A stretch of 64,000 nt of DNA from Quadrisphaera setariae (GTDB lineage Bacteria; Actinomycetota; Actinomycetes; Actinomycetales; Quadrisphaeraceae), in assembly GCF_008041935.1 (NCBI RefSeq), contig NZ_VKAC01000010.1, positions 142,788 through 206,787 on the forward strand, written 5' to 3'. A program made the translations under genes and the position numbers. This document shows positions 8,841 through 16,492 of this stretch, in pieces (within the stretch, counting starts at the first letter, position 1; each line of letters starts with the position of its first letter). The notes beneath the pieces were generated by a model. It was given only the letters and a program-made list of their open reading frames with translations, searched no databases and was not told the origin of the DNA.

Positions 8841-8870
8841 CACGACCCAGCTCGACCCAGCTCGACCCAG
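8841..8870. repeat. Three 10-bp direct repeats (c[at]cgacccag type)
   Basis: CACGACCCAG followed by two exact copies of CTCGACCCAG lie directly downstream of the hypothetical gene and before a stem-loop. Function is unknown; it may be slippage-generated filler. Confidence 0.6.
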
Positions 8871-8880
8871 CACCGCGCAG

Positions 8881-8913
8881 CAGGCCGGGCCCCGGACACC
8901 GGGGTCCGGCCTG
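8881..8913 (+). terminator. Intrinsic terminator after the hypothetical gene
   Basis: A 15-bp stem (8881-8895 with 8899-8913, one G-U pair) and a 3-nt loop form a stable hairpin 63 bp after the stop codon. Confidence 0.7.
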
Positions 8914-9074
8914 GCTGCGTCACGGCGGCGCATCTGGGCCCGGCGCTGCGCGGAGCGGCCCGCGTGCCCCAGACTGCTCCCAGGGTCCGGGCTCGCAGCG
9001 GCCGGACTCCGGACGCTCCAGGACGGGGCGGCCTGGGGCACCGCGGTCGCGCGAGCCGACGAGCGGGAGGTCCT

Positions 9075-11669
9075 GTGGAAGGTGGTCGAGCCGCTGCCTG
9101 GGCCGAGCGCTCCGGCGAACCGGCCGTCGGCGAGGGCCCTGGCCCCGCCGCGAGCGCGGGTGGACGAGGCGGCGTCCTGCCGCCGCCCGGCACGACGGGG
9201 CTGGACCGTCTGGCGGACCTCGCGGCCCGGCTGGTCGGGGCGCCGTGGGCGCAGGTCTCCCTCGTGCACGACGACGTGCACGAGGTGGTGGCCTCCGCGG
9301 CGACGCCCACAGGCTTCGCGCCCCGGCGCGAGGACCGCGCGCAGGACACGCTGTGCGAGCTCGTCGTGCTCGACGACCGGGTCGTGGTGGTGGAGGACGC
9401 CGTCAGCGACCCCCGCACCGCCGAGCGCCCCGGGGTCCTCGCCGGGGTGGTGGGCGCCTACCTCGGCGTGCCGCTGGTCCACGAGGGCCGCACCAGCGGC
9501 GTGCTGTGCGCGTACGGCCCGGAGCCGCGCCGCTGGGAGCAGCACCAGGTCGACGCGCTCGTGCACCTCGCCGCCAGCGCCGCCGCCGAGCTCGACCTGG
9601 AGCGCATCGCCCGCGACGTCGAGCGCAGCCGCCTGCGGGTCCAGCTCGCCGTGGACGCCGCCGGCGTGGGCAGCTGGGACTGGGACCTCGCCACGGGCGC
9701 CCTGGAGTGGGACGACCGGCTGCTCGAGCTCTTCGGGGTTGACCGCGACTCCTTCGGCGGGACCATCGAGGCCTTCAGCTCCTACCTCCACGCCGACGAC
9801 CGCGACCGCGTCTCGGCGGCGCTGCGCCACTCGATCGACACGTGCGGGGACTTCCACGCCGAGTACCGGGTGGTGCGCCCCTGCGGCGAGGTCCGGTGGG
9901 TCCAGGCGCGCGGCCGCACCCTGTGCGACCAGGAGGGCCGCGCCGTCCGCGTGGTCGGCGCCGCCTACGACACCACCGACGTCCACGAGGGCGAGGCCCG
10001 GGTGGCCCGGGTCCTGGAGAGCATGTCGGCGGCGTTCTACAGCCTCGACACGTCCTTCCGCTTCACCTACGTCAACGCCGAGGCCGAGCGCCTCCTCGGC
10101 CGGTCCCGCACCGAGCTGCTGGGCGGGTCGGTCTGGGAGCTGTTCCCCGGCACCGTGGACAGCGGGTTCGAGCGCCACTACCGGGGCGCGCTGGCCAGCG
10201 GGCAGCCCTCCTCCTTCGAGGAGCACTACCCGCCGCCCCTGGACGGCTGGTACGAGGTGCGCGTGTGGCCCGTGCCCGACGGGCTGTCCGTGTACTTCCT
10301 GGAGATCACCGAGCGCCGCCGCGCCCAGCAGCGCGCCGACGCGTCCGCCGCCCGCCTGGAGCTGCTCGCCCGCACCACCGAGCAGCTCACGGAGGTGCTC
10401 GACGGGCGCACCGCCGTCGCCCGGCTCGCGACGCTCGTGGTGCCCGCGCTCGCCGACTGGTCCGTGGTCTCGCTCCTGGAGGACGACGGCGGCCTGCGCG
10501 ACGTCGGCTGGGCCCACCGCGACCCCGCCCGGCTCGGGCTGGTCGAGCGCTACGCCGACCGGCGCTCCCGCGGCCTGCGCGACAGCTCACCGCTGCTGCG
10601 CGCCCTGGCCACCGGTGAGGCGCAGCTGGTCCCCTCCGACGCCGTCACCGCGGTCCGGGAGGCGCTCGGGGACGAGGAGGCCCGGCACCTGGTCGGCGAG
10701 CTCGCGCCGGAGGCGCTCTGCGTGCTGCCCCTGACCGCCCACGGCCGCACGCTCGGAGCGCTGTCGCTGTTCTGGGGGAGCGAGCGCGGCGGACCCGGCG
10801 TCGACGACCTCGCCACGGCCCGCGAGGTCGCGTCGCGGGCGGGCACGGCGCTGGAGAACGCCCGCCTCTACGAGCGCCAGCGCGACCTCGCCGAGGAGCT
10901 GCAGCGCAGCCTGCTCACCGCGCCGCCAGAGCCGGACCACCTCGAGGTGGCGGTCCGCTACCTGCCGGCCGGCGTGGCCGCCCAGGTGGGCGGCGACTGG
11001 TACGACGCGTTCCTGCAGCCGGACGGCGCCACCGTCGTCGTCATCGGTGACGTGGTCGGGCACGACTCCGCGGCGGCGGCCGCCATGGGCCAGCTGCGCG
11101 GGCTGCTGCGCGGCATCGCCTACACCACGGGCGCGGGGCCCGCCGAGGTGCTGGAGCGCCTCGACGCCGCCATCCCCGGCCTGCTCATGTCCACCACGGC
11201 CACCGCGGCCGTGCTGCGCCTGGAGCAGGGTGGCTCCGAGCGCGCTGACCGGACGACGGCCCTGCGCTGGTCCAGCGCCGGCCACCCGCCGCCGTTCGTG
11301 CTGCACCCCGACGGCTCGGTGGTCGCCCTCGAGGTCGACGACCCCGACCTGCTGCTCGGCATCGACCCCTCGGTCGTGCGGCAGGAGCGGGTGGAGGTCG
11401 TCCGTCGCGGGTGCACGGTGCTCCTCTACTCCGACGGGCTGGTGGAGCGCCGGGGGCAGTCGCTCGACGTGGGGCTGGAGCGGCTGCGCCGGCTGCTCGC
11501 CGAGCGCGGCCACCTGCCCCTGCAGGAGCTCTGCGACCAGCTGCTGAGCGAGCTCGTCAGCACCCGGCCGGAGGACGACGTCGCACTGGTCGCGGTGCGC
11601 CTGCACCCCGAGGACCAGCCGCGACCCGCCGAGGCCGGCCCCCGCGTGGTCCCGCCCGGGCTCGGCTGA
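9075..11669 (+). CDS. GAF/PAS sensor protein phosphatase (SpoIIE/RsbU type)
   Basis: This 864-residue multi-sensor PP2C-type Ser/Thr phosphatase should dephosphorylate an anti-anti-sigma factor in a partner-switching pathway. Domains in order: GAF (about 40-175), PAS/PAC with LAVDAAGVGSWDWDLATG (about 188-305), a second PAS with VLESMSAAFYSLD (about 312-415), a second GAF (about 425-610), and a SpoIIE catalytic domain from about 620. The catalytic domain carries GGDWYDAF, GDVVGHDS, SSAGHPPP, YSDGLVE and EDDVALVAVR metal-binding segments. GTG 9075 follows GGGAGG; longer starts would add a low-complexity leader. No membrane segment is seen, so it is cytosolic. A SigB/SigF-type sigma factor lies 1.8 kb away, but no anti-sigma factor is in the window. 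Confidence 0.92.
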   Translation: MEGGRAAAWAERSGEPAVGEGPGPAASAGGRGGVLPPPGTTGLDRLADLAARLVGAPWAQVSLVHDDVHEVVASAATPTGFAPRREDRAQDTLCELVVLDDRVVVVEDAVSDPRTAERPGVLAGVVGAYLGVPLVHEGRTSGVLCAYGPEPRRWEQHQVDALVHLAASAAAELDLERIARDVERSRLRVQLAVDAAGVGSWDWDLATGALEWDDRLLELFGVDRDSFGGTIEAFSSYLHADDRDRVSAALRHSIDTCGDFHAEYRVVRPCGEVRWVQARGRTLCDQEGRAVRVVGAAYDTTDVHEGEARVARVLESMSAAFYSLDTSFRFTYVNAEAERLLGRSRTELLGGSVWELFPGTVDSGFERHYRGALASGQPSSFEEHYPPPLDGWYEVRVWPVPDGLSVYFLEITERRRAQQRADASAARLELLARTTEQLTEVLDGRTAVARLATLVVPALADWSVVSLLEDDGGLRDVGWAHRDPARLGLVERYADRRSRGLRDSSPLLRALATGEAQLVPSDAVTAVREALGDEEARHLVGELAPEALCVLPLTAHGRTLGALSLFWGSERGGPGVDDLATAREVASRAGTALENARLYERQRDLAEELQRSLLTAPPEPDHLEVAVRYLPAGVAAQVGGDWYDAFLQPDGATVVVIGDVVGHDSAAAAAMGQLRGLLRGIAYTTGAGPAEVLERLDAAIPGLLMSTTATAAVLRLEQGGSERADRTTALRWSSAGHPPPFVLHPDGSVVALEVDDPDLLLGIDPSVVRQERVEVVRRGCTVLLYSDGLVERRGQSLDVGLERLRRLLAERGHLPLQELCDQLLSELVSTRPEDDVALVAVRLHPEDQPRPAEAGPRVVPPGLG

Positions 11670-11702
11670 GCCCAGGTCGTCCGGCCGAGCGCCCGACCGG
11701 CC

Positions 11703-12641
11703 TCAGGCGGCGGAGGAGGCCCCCAGCCGCAGCACCACCCGGAACAGCGAGCGGGGGTCCTGCAGCTGCGCGGGCCGCGCCAGCGCAGCACGCGGCACCA
11801 CGTCGACCCAGCGCACCGCGCGCCGGTGGGGCACGAGCGCCGAGCTGCCGGCGAACGAGTACTCCCCGGTGACCTCCCCCAGGAGCAGGGAGCGTCCCTC
11901 CTGGACGGGGACCGCCACCTCGTCGCCGACGGCGACCTCGCCCACCAGCGCCTCCAGCTGGCGCAGCGCCTTGCCCGGGCGCCGCTTCACGCCGGTCTCC
12001 TGCGCGCGCTCGGCGAGCAGCGCGCGCAGGCCACCCGGTCCAGCTGCGGGCGCCAGGTCCGCCGGCACGTCGATGCCGCTGCTCGTGTCCAGGCCCACCA
12101 CACCGCGGTCCACCAGGACGCCGAGGGTGGTGGGGTCGGCGGCACGCACCACCCACAACGCCCGCCCGGGGACGGCGGGGCGCTCGGGCACGTCGTCGGA
12201 GCCCGGCCACACGTACTCGAGGTCGGGCGCGAGGCCGGCCTCGAAGCGGGGGCCGTAGTGGTCGGCGTCCTTGCGCAGCAGGTTGGAGCGGTGCGACCGG
12301 TGCAGCGCGGCGTCGCCCAGCCAGGACGGCAGCTGGCCGGAGGCAGCCATCTGCTCCTGGGTGGTGCTGGCCGCCTCGGGGGCGAACTCGGCGATGAGCG
12401 CCGCGGTGGAGTCGGCGTGGCCGCGTCCGGTCCACTCCTGCACGCAGTCCAGCCCGTAGCGCACCAGCGCGGGGGTGCGCCCCCGCCACATGGCCACCAC
12501 CGGGTGGCTGCTCCACCCGTACTCGGGCAGCTCCAGCGCCCGGAGCACCTGCAGCACCTCGACGCGCTGCTTGCCCAGGCGCGGCCCGTCCAGCACCGCG
12601 GCGCTGCCGGCGAAGCCCGGGAAGGGCAGGAAGGTCTGCAC
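11703..12641 (-). CDS. Pyrimidine-dimer glycosylase-like protein fused to an Mrr-N-like domain
   Basis: The 312 residues split into two parts. Residues 1-152 (MQTFLPFPGFAGSAAVLDGP, then RLGKQRVE, HPVVAMWRG) match the actinobacterial MSMEG_6728 family, related to T4 endonuclease V-type pyrimidine-dimer glycosylases. Usual members are about 150-170 residues. Residues about 160-305 (LWVVRA, then GDEVAVPVQEGRSLLLGEVTGEY, HRRAVRW, VPRAAL, SLFRV) resemble the N-terminal DNA-recognition-like domain of many Mrr-type restriction endonucleases, but no nuclease domain follows. The start is GTG 12641. The fusion suggests DNA-damage or modified-base recognition. Both assignments are by recalled family patterns; the second is less certain. 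Confidence 0.7.
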   Translation of the reverse strand: MQTFLPFPGFAGSAAVLDGPRLGKQRVEVLQVLRALELPEYGWSSHPVVAMWRGRTPALVRYGLDCVQEWTGRGHADSTAALIAEFAPEAASTTQEQMAASGQLPSWLGDAALHRSHRSNLLRKDADHYGPRFEAGLAPDLEYVWPGSDDVPERPAVPGRALWVVRAADPTTLGVLVDRGVVGLDTSSGIDVPADLAPAAGPGGLRALLAERAQETGVKRRPGKALRQLEALVGEVAVGDEVAVPVQEGRSLLLGEVTGEYSFAGSSALVPHRRAVRWVDVVPRAALARPAQLQDPRSLFRVVLRLGASSAA

Positions 12642-12660
12642 GCCGGATCGGTCCTCGCTG

Positions 12661-12696
12661 CTGGTGGTGGTGCCGGTGGTGGTGCCGGTGGTGGTG
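12661..12696. repeat. 12-bp tandem repeat, three units
   Basis: Three units of CYGGTGGTGGTG (one CTGG and two CCGG variants) lie in the intergenic region 20 bp upstream of the glycosylase-fusion gene. The array occupies the promoter region of that gene and could vary in copy number by slippage. No other function is visible. Confidence 0.65.
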
Positions 12697-12752
12697 CTGG
12701 GAGCGCTGACCGCGGCACCGGTGCTACCACCGGCGCCGCTGCCGCGCGGGCG

Positions 12753-13001
12753 CTACTGCGCCGGGTGCCCCTCGGGCTCGGCCTCGGCCGGCTCGGACAG
12801 GCGGCCCGTCGCGTCCACCACCTGACCGGTCTCGTCGGCGTCGCCGGAGACCACGCGCACCTCGTCCGGCACGGAGTTGACGCCCATCGCCGCGGCGATG
12901 TCGGCCTCGGTGACCTCCGGCAGGCCGGCGGTGGGGTCGTCGTCGGTGCCGGTGCCCAGGGGGGTGGCGGCGTCGGTGCTCGTGCGGTCCTGCTGGCTCA
13001 T
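12753..13001 (-). CDS. Small acidic hypothetical protein
   Basis: This 82-residue acidic protein starts MSQQDRTSTDAATPLGTGTD. It has no cysteines, membrane segments or recognised motif. The ITEAD-like stretch (TEADIAAAMGVNSVPDEVRVV) may form a short helix and strand. Its ATG overlaps the preceding stop as TGATG, which indicates coupling with the upstream small gene and supports its reality. Function unknown. Confidence 0.65.
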   Translation of the reverse strand: MSQQDRTSTDAATPLGTGTDDDPTAGLPEVTEADIAAAMGVNSVPDEVRVVSGDADETGQVVDATGRLSEPAEAEPEGHPAQ

Positions 13002-13291
13002 CAGCTCTCCTCGCGGGTCTTCTCGTGGGCGTTGCCGGCGGTCTCCTCGAGCGGCGCGTCGACGCCCAGCTCGCGGTCCACCACCACGTGGCGGCCCTGG
13101 CTCACCTCGGCGGCGGTGTCGTCGACCCACTTCTGGGGCTGCTCGGGGAAGCCGCGCTCCTCGATCCGCCGCGAGAGCGCCTCGCGCACCACGTCCAGGT
13201 CGCCCCCGGCGTGGTCGGCGTGGACCTCGGAGACGATCTGCTGCAGCAGCACCTGGCGGTCGTGCTGGGCCTCGGGGGCGGGTTCCGGCAT
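13001..13291 (-). CDS. Small hypothetical protein, first gene of a two-gene unit
   Basis: This 96-residue, charged, soluble protein starts MPEPAPEAQHDRQVLLQQIV. The central stretch GGDLDVVREALSRRIEERGFPEQPQKWVDDTAAEVSQGR looks helical and is the sort of sequence conserved in short actinobacterial proteins of unknown function. It is divergent from the sigma-factor gene (about 200 bp apart) and could be part of the sigma factor's regulon, but I see no clear SigB-type promoter. Function unknown. Confidence 0.65.
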   Translation of the reverse strand: MPEPAPEAQHDRQVLLQQIVSEVHADHAGGDLDVVREALSRRIEERGFPEQPQKWVDDTAAEVSQGRHVVVDRELGVDAPLEETAGNAHEKTREES

Positions 13292-13493
13292 GTGCCCTGC
13301 CTACCACCGGCGAGGGGTGCCGACCACTCCTGTTGAACCACTCCTGGCTCGGCTTGCCGGGGGTGCGGGGCGGTGCTGTGCTGGACCGCGTCCCGGGGCC
13401 CGAGACCGCTGGCCCTCCGGGCCACCGCCCTCCGGTCGGTCCCTGGGCGACCGCGCCCGTGCGGCGAACGACGCGAGAGCACAGGAGCCTTCG

Positions 13494-14306
13494 ATGACCG
13501 CGTCCGTCGACGCCCCCGCGGCCCGCCCGGAGGGAGCGGGCAGCGCCCGCGAGCAGGCCACCGAGGACCTCCTGCTCCGCGCCTCCACAGCTGGCCCCGC
13601 AGAACGCGCCCGCCTGCTCGACGAGGTCGTCGTCCTCAACCTCCCCGTGGCCCGCGCCCTCGCGGCGCGCTTCCGCGACCGCGGTGAGCTGCAGGACGAC
13701 CTCGTGCAGGTCGCCTCCCTGGCGCTGGTCAAGGCCGCCCAGGGCTACCAGCCCGGCAAGGGGCGCGGGTTCCTGCCCTACGCCGTGCCCACCATCACCG
13801 GTGAGCTGCGCCGCCACTTCCGCGACCGGCAGTGGGGCGTGAGGCCCCCGCGCCGGCTCCAGGAGCTGCGGCTGTCACTGGGCGCCGCCGCCGCCGAGCT
13901 CACCCAGAAGATCGGGCGCGCGCCCACCGTCCCCCAGCTCGCCGAGCACCTCGGGGTGGACCAGGAGGAGGTCATCGAGGCCCTGGCCGCCGCGCAGGAC
14001 TACCACCTGGCCTCCCTGGACGCCCCCATGGACGGCGAGGCCGACGGCACGCCGCTCGGCGCCACCCTCGGGGGTGACGACGGAGCCATCGACAGGCTGG
14101 TCGACCACGTCAGCGTGGCCCCGCTGCTCGCGTCCCTGCCCGAGCGGGACCGCAGGATCCTGTCGCTGCGGTTCTTCCGCGGGTGGACGCAGAGCCAGAT
14201 CGCCGCGGACATCGGGGTCACCCAGATGCAGGTCTCCCGGCTCCTCGCCCGCACCCTTGAGCGGCTGCGCACCCAGCTCGAGGACGCCGAGGCCGAGGCC
14301 GCCTGA
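13494..14306 (+). CDS. RNA polymerase sigma factor, SigB/SigF/SigG type
   Basis: This 270-residue group 3 sigma-70 factor has region 2 (LVQVASLALVKAAQGYQPGKGRGFLPYAVPTI), region 3 (RPPRRLQEL, then IGRAPTVPQLAEHL) and region 4 with the HTH (WTQSQIAADIGVTQMQVSRLL). It directs RNA polymerase to general-stress or late-growth promoters and is normally held by an anti-sigma factor. ATG 13494 lies six bases after AGGAG. No RsbW/RsbV genes flank it, so its regulators are elsewhere. The SpoIIE-type phosphatase at 9.1-11.7 kb is a plausible upstream component. Confidence 0.93.
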   Translation: MTASVDAPAARPEGAGSAREQATEDLLLRASTAGPAERARLLDEVVVLNLPVARALAARFRDRGELQDDLVQVASLALVKAAQGYQPGKGRGFLPYAVPTITGELRRHFRDRQWGVRPPRRLQELRLSLGAAAAELTQKIGRAPTVPQLAEHLGVDQEEVIEALAAAQDYHLASLDAPMDGEADGTPLGATLGGDDGAIDRLVDHVSVAPLLASLPERDRRILSLRFFRGWTQSQIAADIGVTQMQVSRLLARTLERLRTQLEDAEAEAA

Positions 14307-14309
14307 GCG

Positions 14310-14945
14310 TCAGACCACCCCGTAGAGCCTGTCTCCTGCGTCGCCGAGGCCCGGCACGATGTAGCCGTTCTCGTCCAGGCGCTCGTCCACGGCCGCTGTC
14401 ACCACGGTGATGGGGGCGTCCGCCCCGAAGGACGACGTCACCACGTCCAGTCCCTCCGGCGCCGCCAGCAGGCACACCGCCGTGACGTCCGTGGCCCCGA
14501 TCTCGAACAGGTAGCGGATCGCCGCGACCAGCGTGCCGCCGGTGGCGAGCATCGGGTCGAGCACGTAGCACTGCCGGCCCGACAGGTCGTCGGGGAGGCG
14601 GTGCGCGTAGGTGCTGGCCTGCAGCGTCTCCTCGTCGCGGACCATGCCGAGGAAGCCCACCTCGGCGGTGGGCAGCAGGCGGGTCATCCCGTCGAGCATG
14701 CCCAGCCCTGCGCGCAGGATCGGCACCACGAGCGGCTTGGGGCTGGCCAGCTTGACCCCCGTGGTGGTCGCCACGGGGGTGGAGATCTCCTGCGGCTCCA
14801 CCCGCGCGCCGCGCGTCGCCTCGTAGGCGAGCAGGGTGACCAGCTCGTCCGCGAGGCGCCGGAACGTCGGCGACTCCGTCTTGGCGTCCCGCAGGACGGT
14901 CAGCTTGTGGGCCACCAGGGGGTGGTCGACGACCTGCACGCGCAC
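14310..14945 (-). CDS. upp: Uracil phosphoribosyltransferase
   Basis: Upp salvages uracil by making UMP from uracil and PRPP. The 211-residue length is standard. It begins [20 protein letters not shown] and contains [13 protein letters not shown], the [21 protein letters not shown]-binding loop, and the C-terminal [16 protein letters not shown] motif for uracil binding. It is convergent with the sigma-factor gene (3-bp gap) and divergent from the TadA-associated gene, a common actinobacterial arrangement. Confidence 0.97.
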   Translation of the reverse strand: MRVQVVDHPLVAHKLTVLRDAKTESPTFRRLADELVTLLAYEATRGARVEPQEISTPVATTTGVKLASPKPLVVPILRAGLGMLDGMTRLLPTAEVGFLGMVRDEETLQASTYAHRLPDDLSGRQCYVLDPMLATGGTLVAAIRYLFEIGATDVTAVCLLAAPEGLDVVTSSFGADAPITVVTAAVDERLDENGYIVPGLGDAGDRLYGVV

Positions 14946-15032
14946 GGTCGACGACCCTACCCACCCGAGGAGGTCCGTGGACGCGCCGCGTGGGCCTCGC
15001 CTGCGGCGCCGGTGTGCGCCACGATGACCTCC

Positions 15033-15533
15033 ATGTCGTACTTCACCGCGGTCCTGGCCTCCGACGGAGACGGCTGGCGCTCCGTCGACCTCGACGTCGA
15101 GGACGCCGTGGACGTCGAGGAGCTCGCCGACGAGGTCCGCGCCGCCGTCGACGGCTCCGGCGACGCCCCCGGCCCCCTCCTGGTCGTCCTCGAGCGCGAG
15201 GACGACTGGTTCGCCCTCGTCAGGGTGGACGGGGAGGAGCCCCGCGCCTTCGTCTCCGACCTGGCCTCAGCCACCAGCAGCCACTACGGGGAGCTGCTCA
15301 GCGTCACCGCCGACTCCCCGGCGCCGCAGCCCGCCCCGCAGGAGGACGAGGAGGAGGACAGCGCCGCCCGCGTGGCCGCGCCGACGTGGGCCGGGGACGC
15401 CGACCTCCTGTCCGACCTCGACCTGCCCGGGAGCGAGCTCGCCGACACCGCCGAGTCGCGCGACCCCGCCAGCGCGCTGGTGGCGGTGGGCGAGAAGGTC
15501 GGCTTCGTCGACCTCCTCGAGGCGCTGCGCTGA
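15033..15533 (+). CDS. tRNA adenosine deaminase-associated protein
   Basis: This 166-residue acidic protein starts [20 protein letters not shown], matching the family always found upstream of tadA in actinobacteria. The middle has [21 protein letters not shown] and the C-terminus [22 protein letters not shown]. No catalytic motif is known and its function is inferred only from gene neighbourhood. An ATG three codons upstream (15024) is an alternative. Its stop overlaps the start of tadA. Confidence 0.88.
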   Translation: MSYFTAVLASDGDGWRSVDLDVEDAVDVEELADEVRAAVDGSGDAPGPLLVVLEREDDWFALVRVDGEEPRAFVSDLASATSSHYGELLSVTADSPAPQPAPQEDEEEDSAARVAAPTWAGDADLLSDLDLPGSELADTAESRDPASALVAVGEKVGFVDLLEALR

Positions 15534-16030
15534 CGCGCTCCCCGCTGCACAGCACCACCGGCGACGAGCGCCTGGTCCGGCTCGCGCTGGCCCAGGCGCG
15601 CCTCGCGCCGCTGGCCGCCGGTGACGTGCCGATCGGCGCCGTCGTCGTCGACGGCTCCGGAGTGGTGCTCGCCGTCGGCGCCAACGAGCGGGAGGCCACG
15701 GGTGACCCGACCGGGCACGCCGAGGTGGTGGCCCTGCGCCGCGCCGCGGCCGCGACCGGGTCCTGGCGGTTGGAGGGCGCGACCCTGGCGGTGACGCTGG
15801 AGCCCTGCACGATGTGCGCCGGTGCCCTCGTCCTCGCCCGCGTGGCCCGGGTCGTCTTCGGGGCCTGGGACCCCAAGGCCGGTGCCGTCGGGTCGCTGTG
15901 GGACGTCGTGCGGGACCCGCGCCTCAACCACCGTCCCGAGGTGGTCGGCGGGGTGCTCGCGGAGCCGTGCGGAGCCCTCCTGCGCGACTTCTTCGGGGAG
16001 CGGCGCACGGACGGGACGGCGGCCGGGTAG
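15530..16030 (+). CDS. tadA: tRNA-specific adenosine deaminase
   Basis: TadA converts wobble adenosine-34 to inosine in tRNA-Arg(ACG). The zinc-deaminase motifs are present: HAEVVAL (His ligand and catalytic Glu) and LEPCTMCAGAL (two Cys ligands), along with GDVPIGAVVV. Homology begins at about ERLVRLALAQAR, but no ATG, GTG or TTG lies in frame between the preceding stop and the essential GDVPIG segment. The best start is CTG 15530, overlapping the upstream stop as CTGA, with GAGG-like sequence before it. This gives 166 residues, the normal size. A far-upstream GTG (about 15386) would overlap the neighbour by about 150 bp. Confidence 0.88.
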   Translation: MTRSPLHSTTGDERLVRLALAQARLAPLAAGDVPIGAVVVDGSGVVLAVGANEREATGDPTGHAEVVALRRAAAATGSWRLEGATLAVTLEPCTMCAGALVLARVARVVFGAWDPKAGAVGSLWDVVRDPRLNHRPEVVGGVLAEPCGALLRDFFGERRTDGTAAG

Positions 16031-16040
16031 TGTGCTCGGC

Positions 16041-16128
16041 GGTGGCGTGACCGAGCGGCCGAAGGAGCGCGCCTCGAAAGCGCGTGAGGGGAAACTCTCC
16101 GTGGGTTCAAATCCCACCGCCACCGCCA
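16041..16128 (+). tRNA. tRNA-Ser(CGA)
   Basis: A class II cloverleaf has acceptor GGTGGCG/CGCCACC, anticodon stem CGCGC/GCGCG, loop CTCGAAA with anticodon CGA (reads UCG), a long variable arm and T-loop TTCAAAT. Discriminator G is at 16125 and CCA is encoded at 16126-16128. It starts 11 nt after tadA; TAGTGT at the tadA stop (16028-16033) could be its -10 element. Confidence 0.97.
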
Positions 16129-16166
16129 CGAGGACGGCGGCGCCCGCAGGGGCGCCGCCGTCTCGT
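16128..16166 (+). terminator. Intrinsic terminator after tRNA-Ser(CGA)
   Basis: A 16-bp stem with one bulged base (16128-16144 with 16151-16166) and a 6-nt loop begins at the last base of the tRNA CCA. It likely ends the tadA/tRNA transcript. Confidence 0.75.
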
Positions 16167-16201
16167 CGTCTGCGGGCTCCGCCAGGTCGCGGCGGGTCGG
16201 C

Positions 16202-16492
16202 TCAGCGGCCGCGGACCCCGGCCACCAGGCCCCCCACCACGAGCAGGCCGCCCAGCGCCACCAGGGCCACGGCGGCCACTGCACCCGCGTCCACCCGGAC
16301 GTCCGCCAGCACGCCCAGGCCCACGAGGACCGCCACGAGCAGGGCCGCCAGGCCCGTGACGAGGCTCGGGACGTGGGGGCCTCCCGGTGTCGGCTCGACG
16401 GGCTCCTTGGTCGGCTCCTTGGTCGGCTGCTCGGTCGGCTGCTCGTCACCGGGGGCGGGTGCTGGCAGGGGGAGGGTCTGGTCGGTGCTCAT
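16202..16492 (-). CDS. Small two-helix membrane protein
   Basis: This 96-residue protein has a soluble N-terminus with short EQPT/KEPT repeats (the DNA at about 16397-16443 is a matching tandem repeat), then two transmembrane helices (SLVTGLAALLVAVLVGLGVLA and VAAVALVALGGLLVVGGLVAGV). Its ATG overlaps the stop of the PspC gene as ATGA, so it is translated with it. It may be an accessory to that protein. Function unknown. Confidence 0.75.
   Translation of the reverse strand: MSTDQTLPLPAPAPGDEQPTEQPTKEPTKEPVEPTPGGPHVPSLVTGLAALLVAVLVGLGVLADVRVDAGAVAAVALVALGGLLVVGGLVAGVRGR

Noticed and set aside
11826..13493. Apparent long N-terminal extension of the sigma factor
   Set aside because: It is open frame by base composition only, antisense to three other genes; the ATG at 13494 has a proper ribosome binding site and begins at a normal sigma-factor start.
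13292..13493. SigB/SigF-type promoter between the small gene and the sigma-factor gene
   Set aside because: No GTTT-N15-GGGTA-like pair with acceptable spacing was found on either strand.
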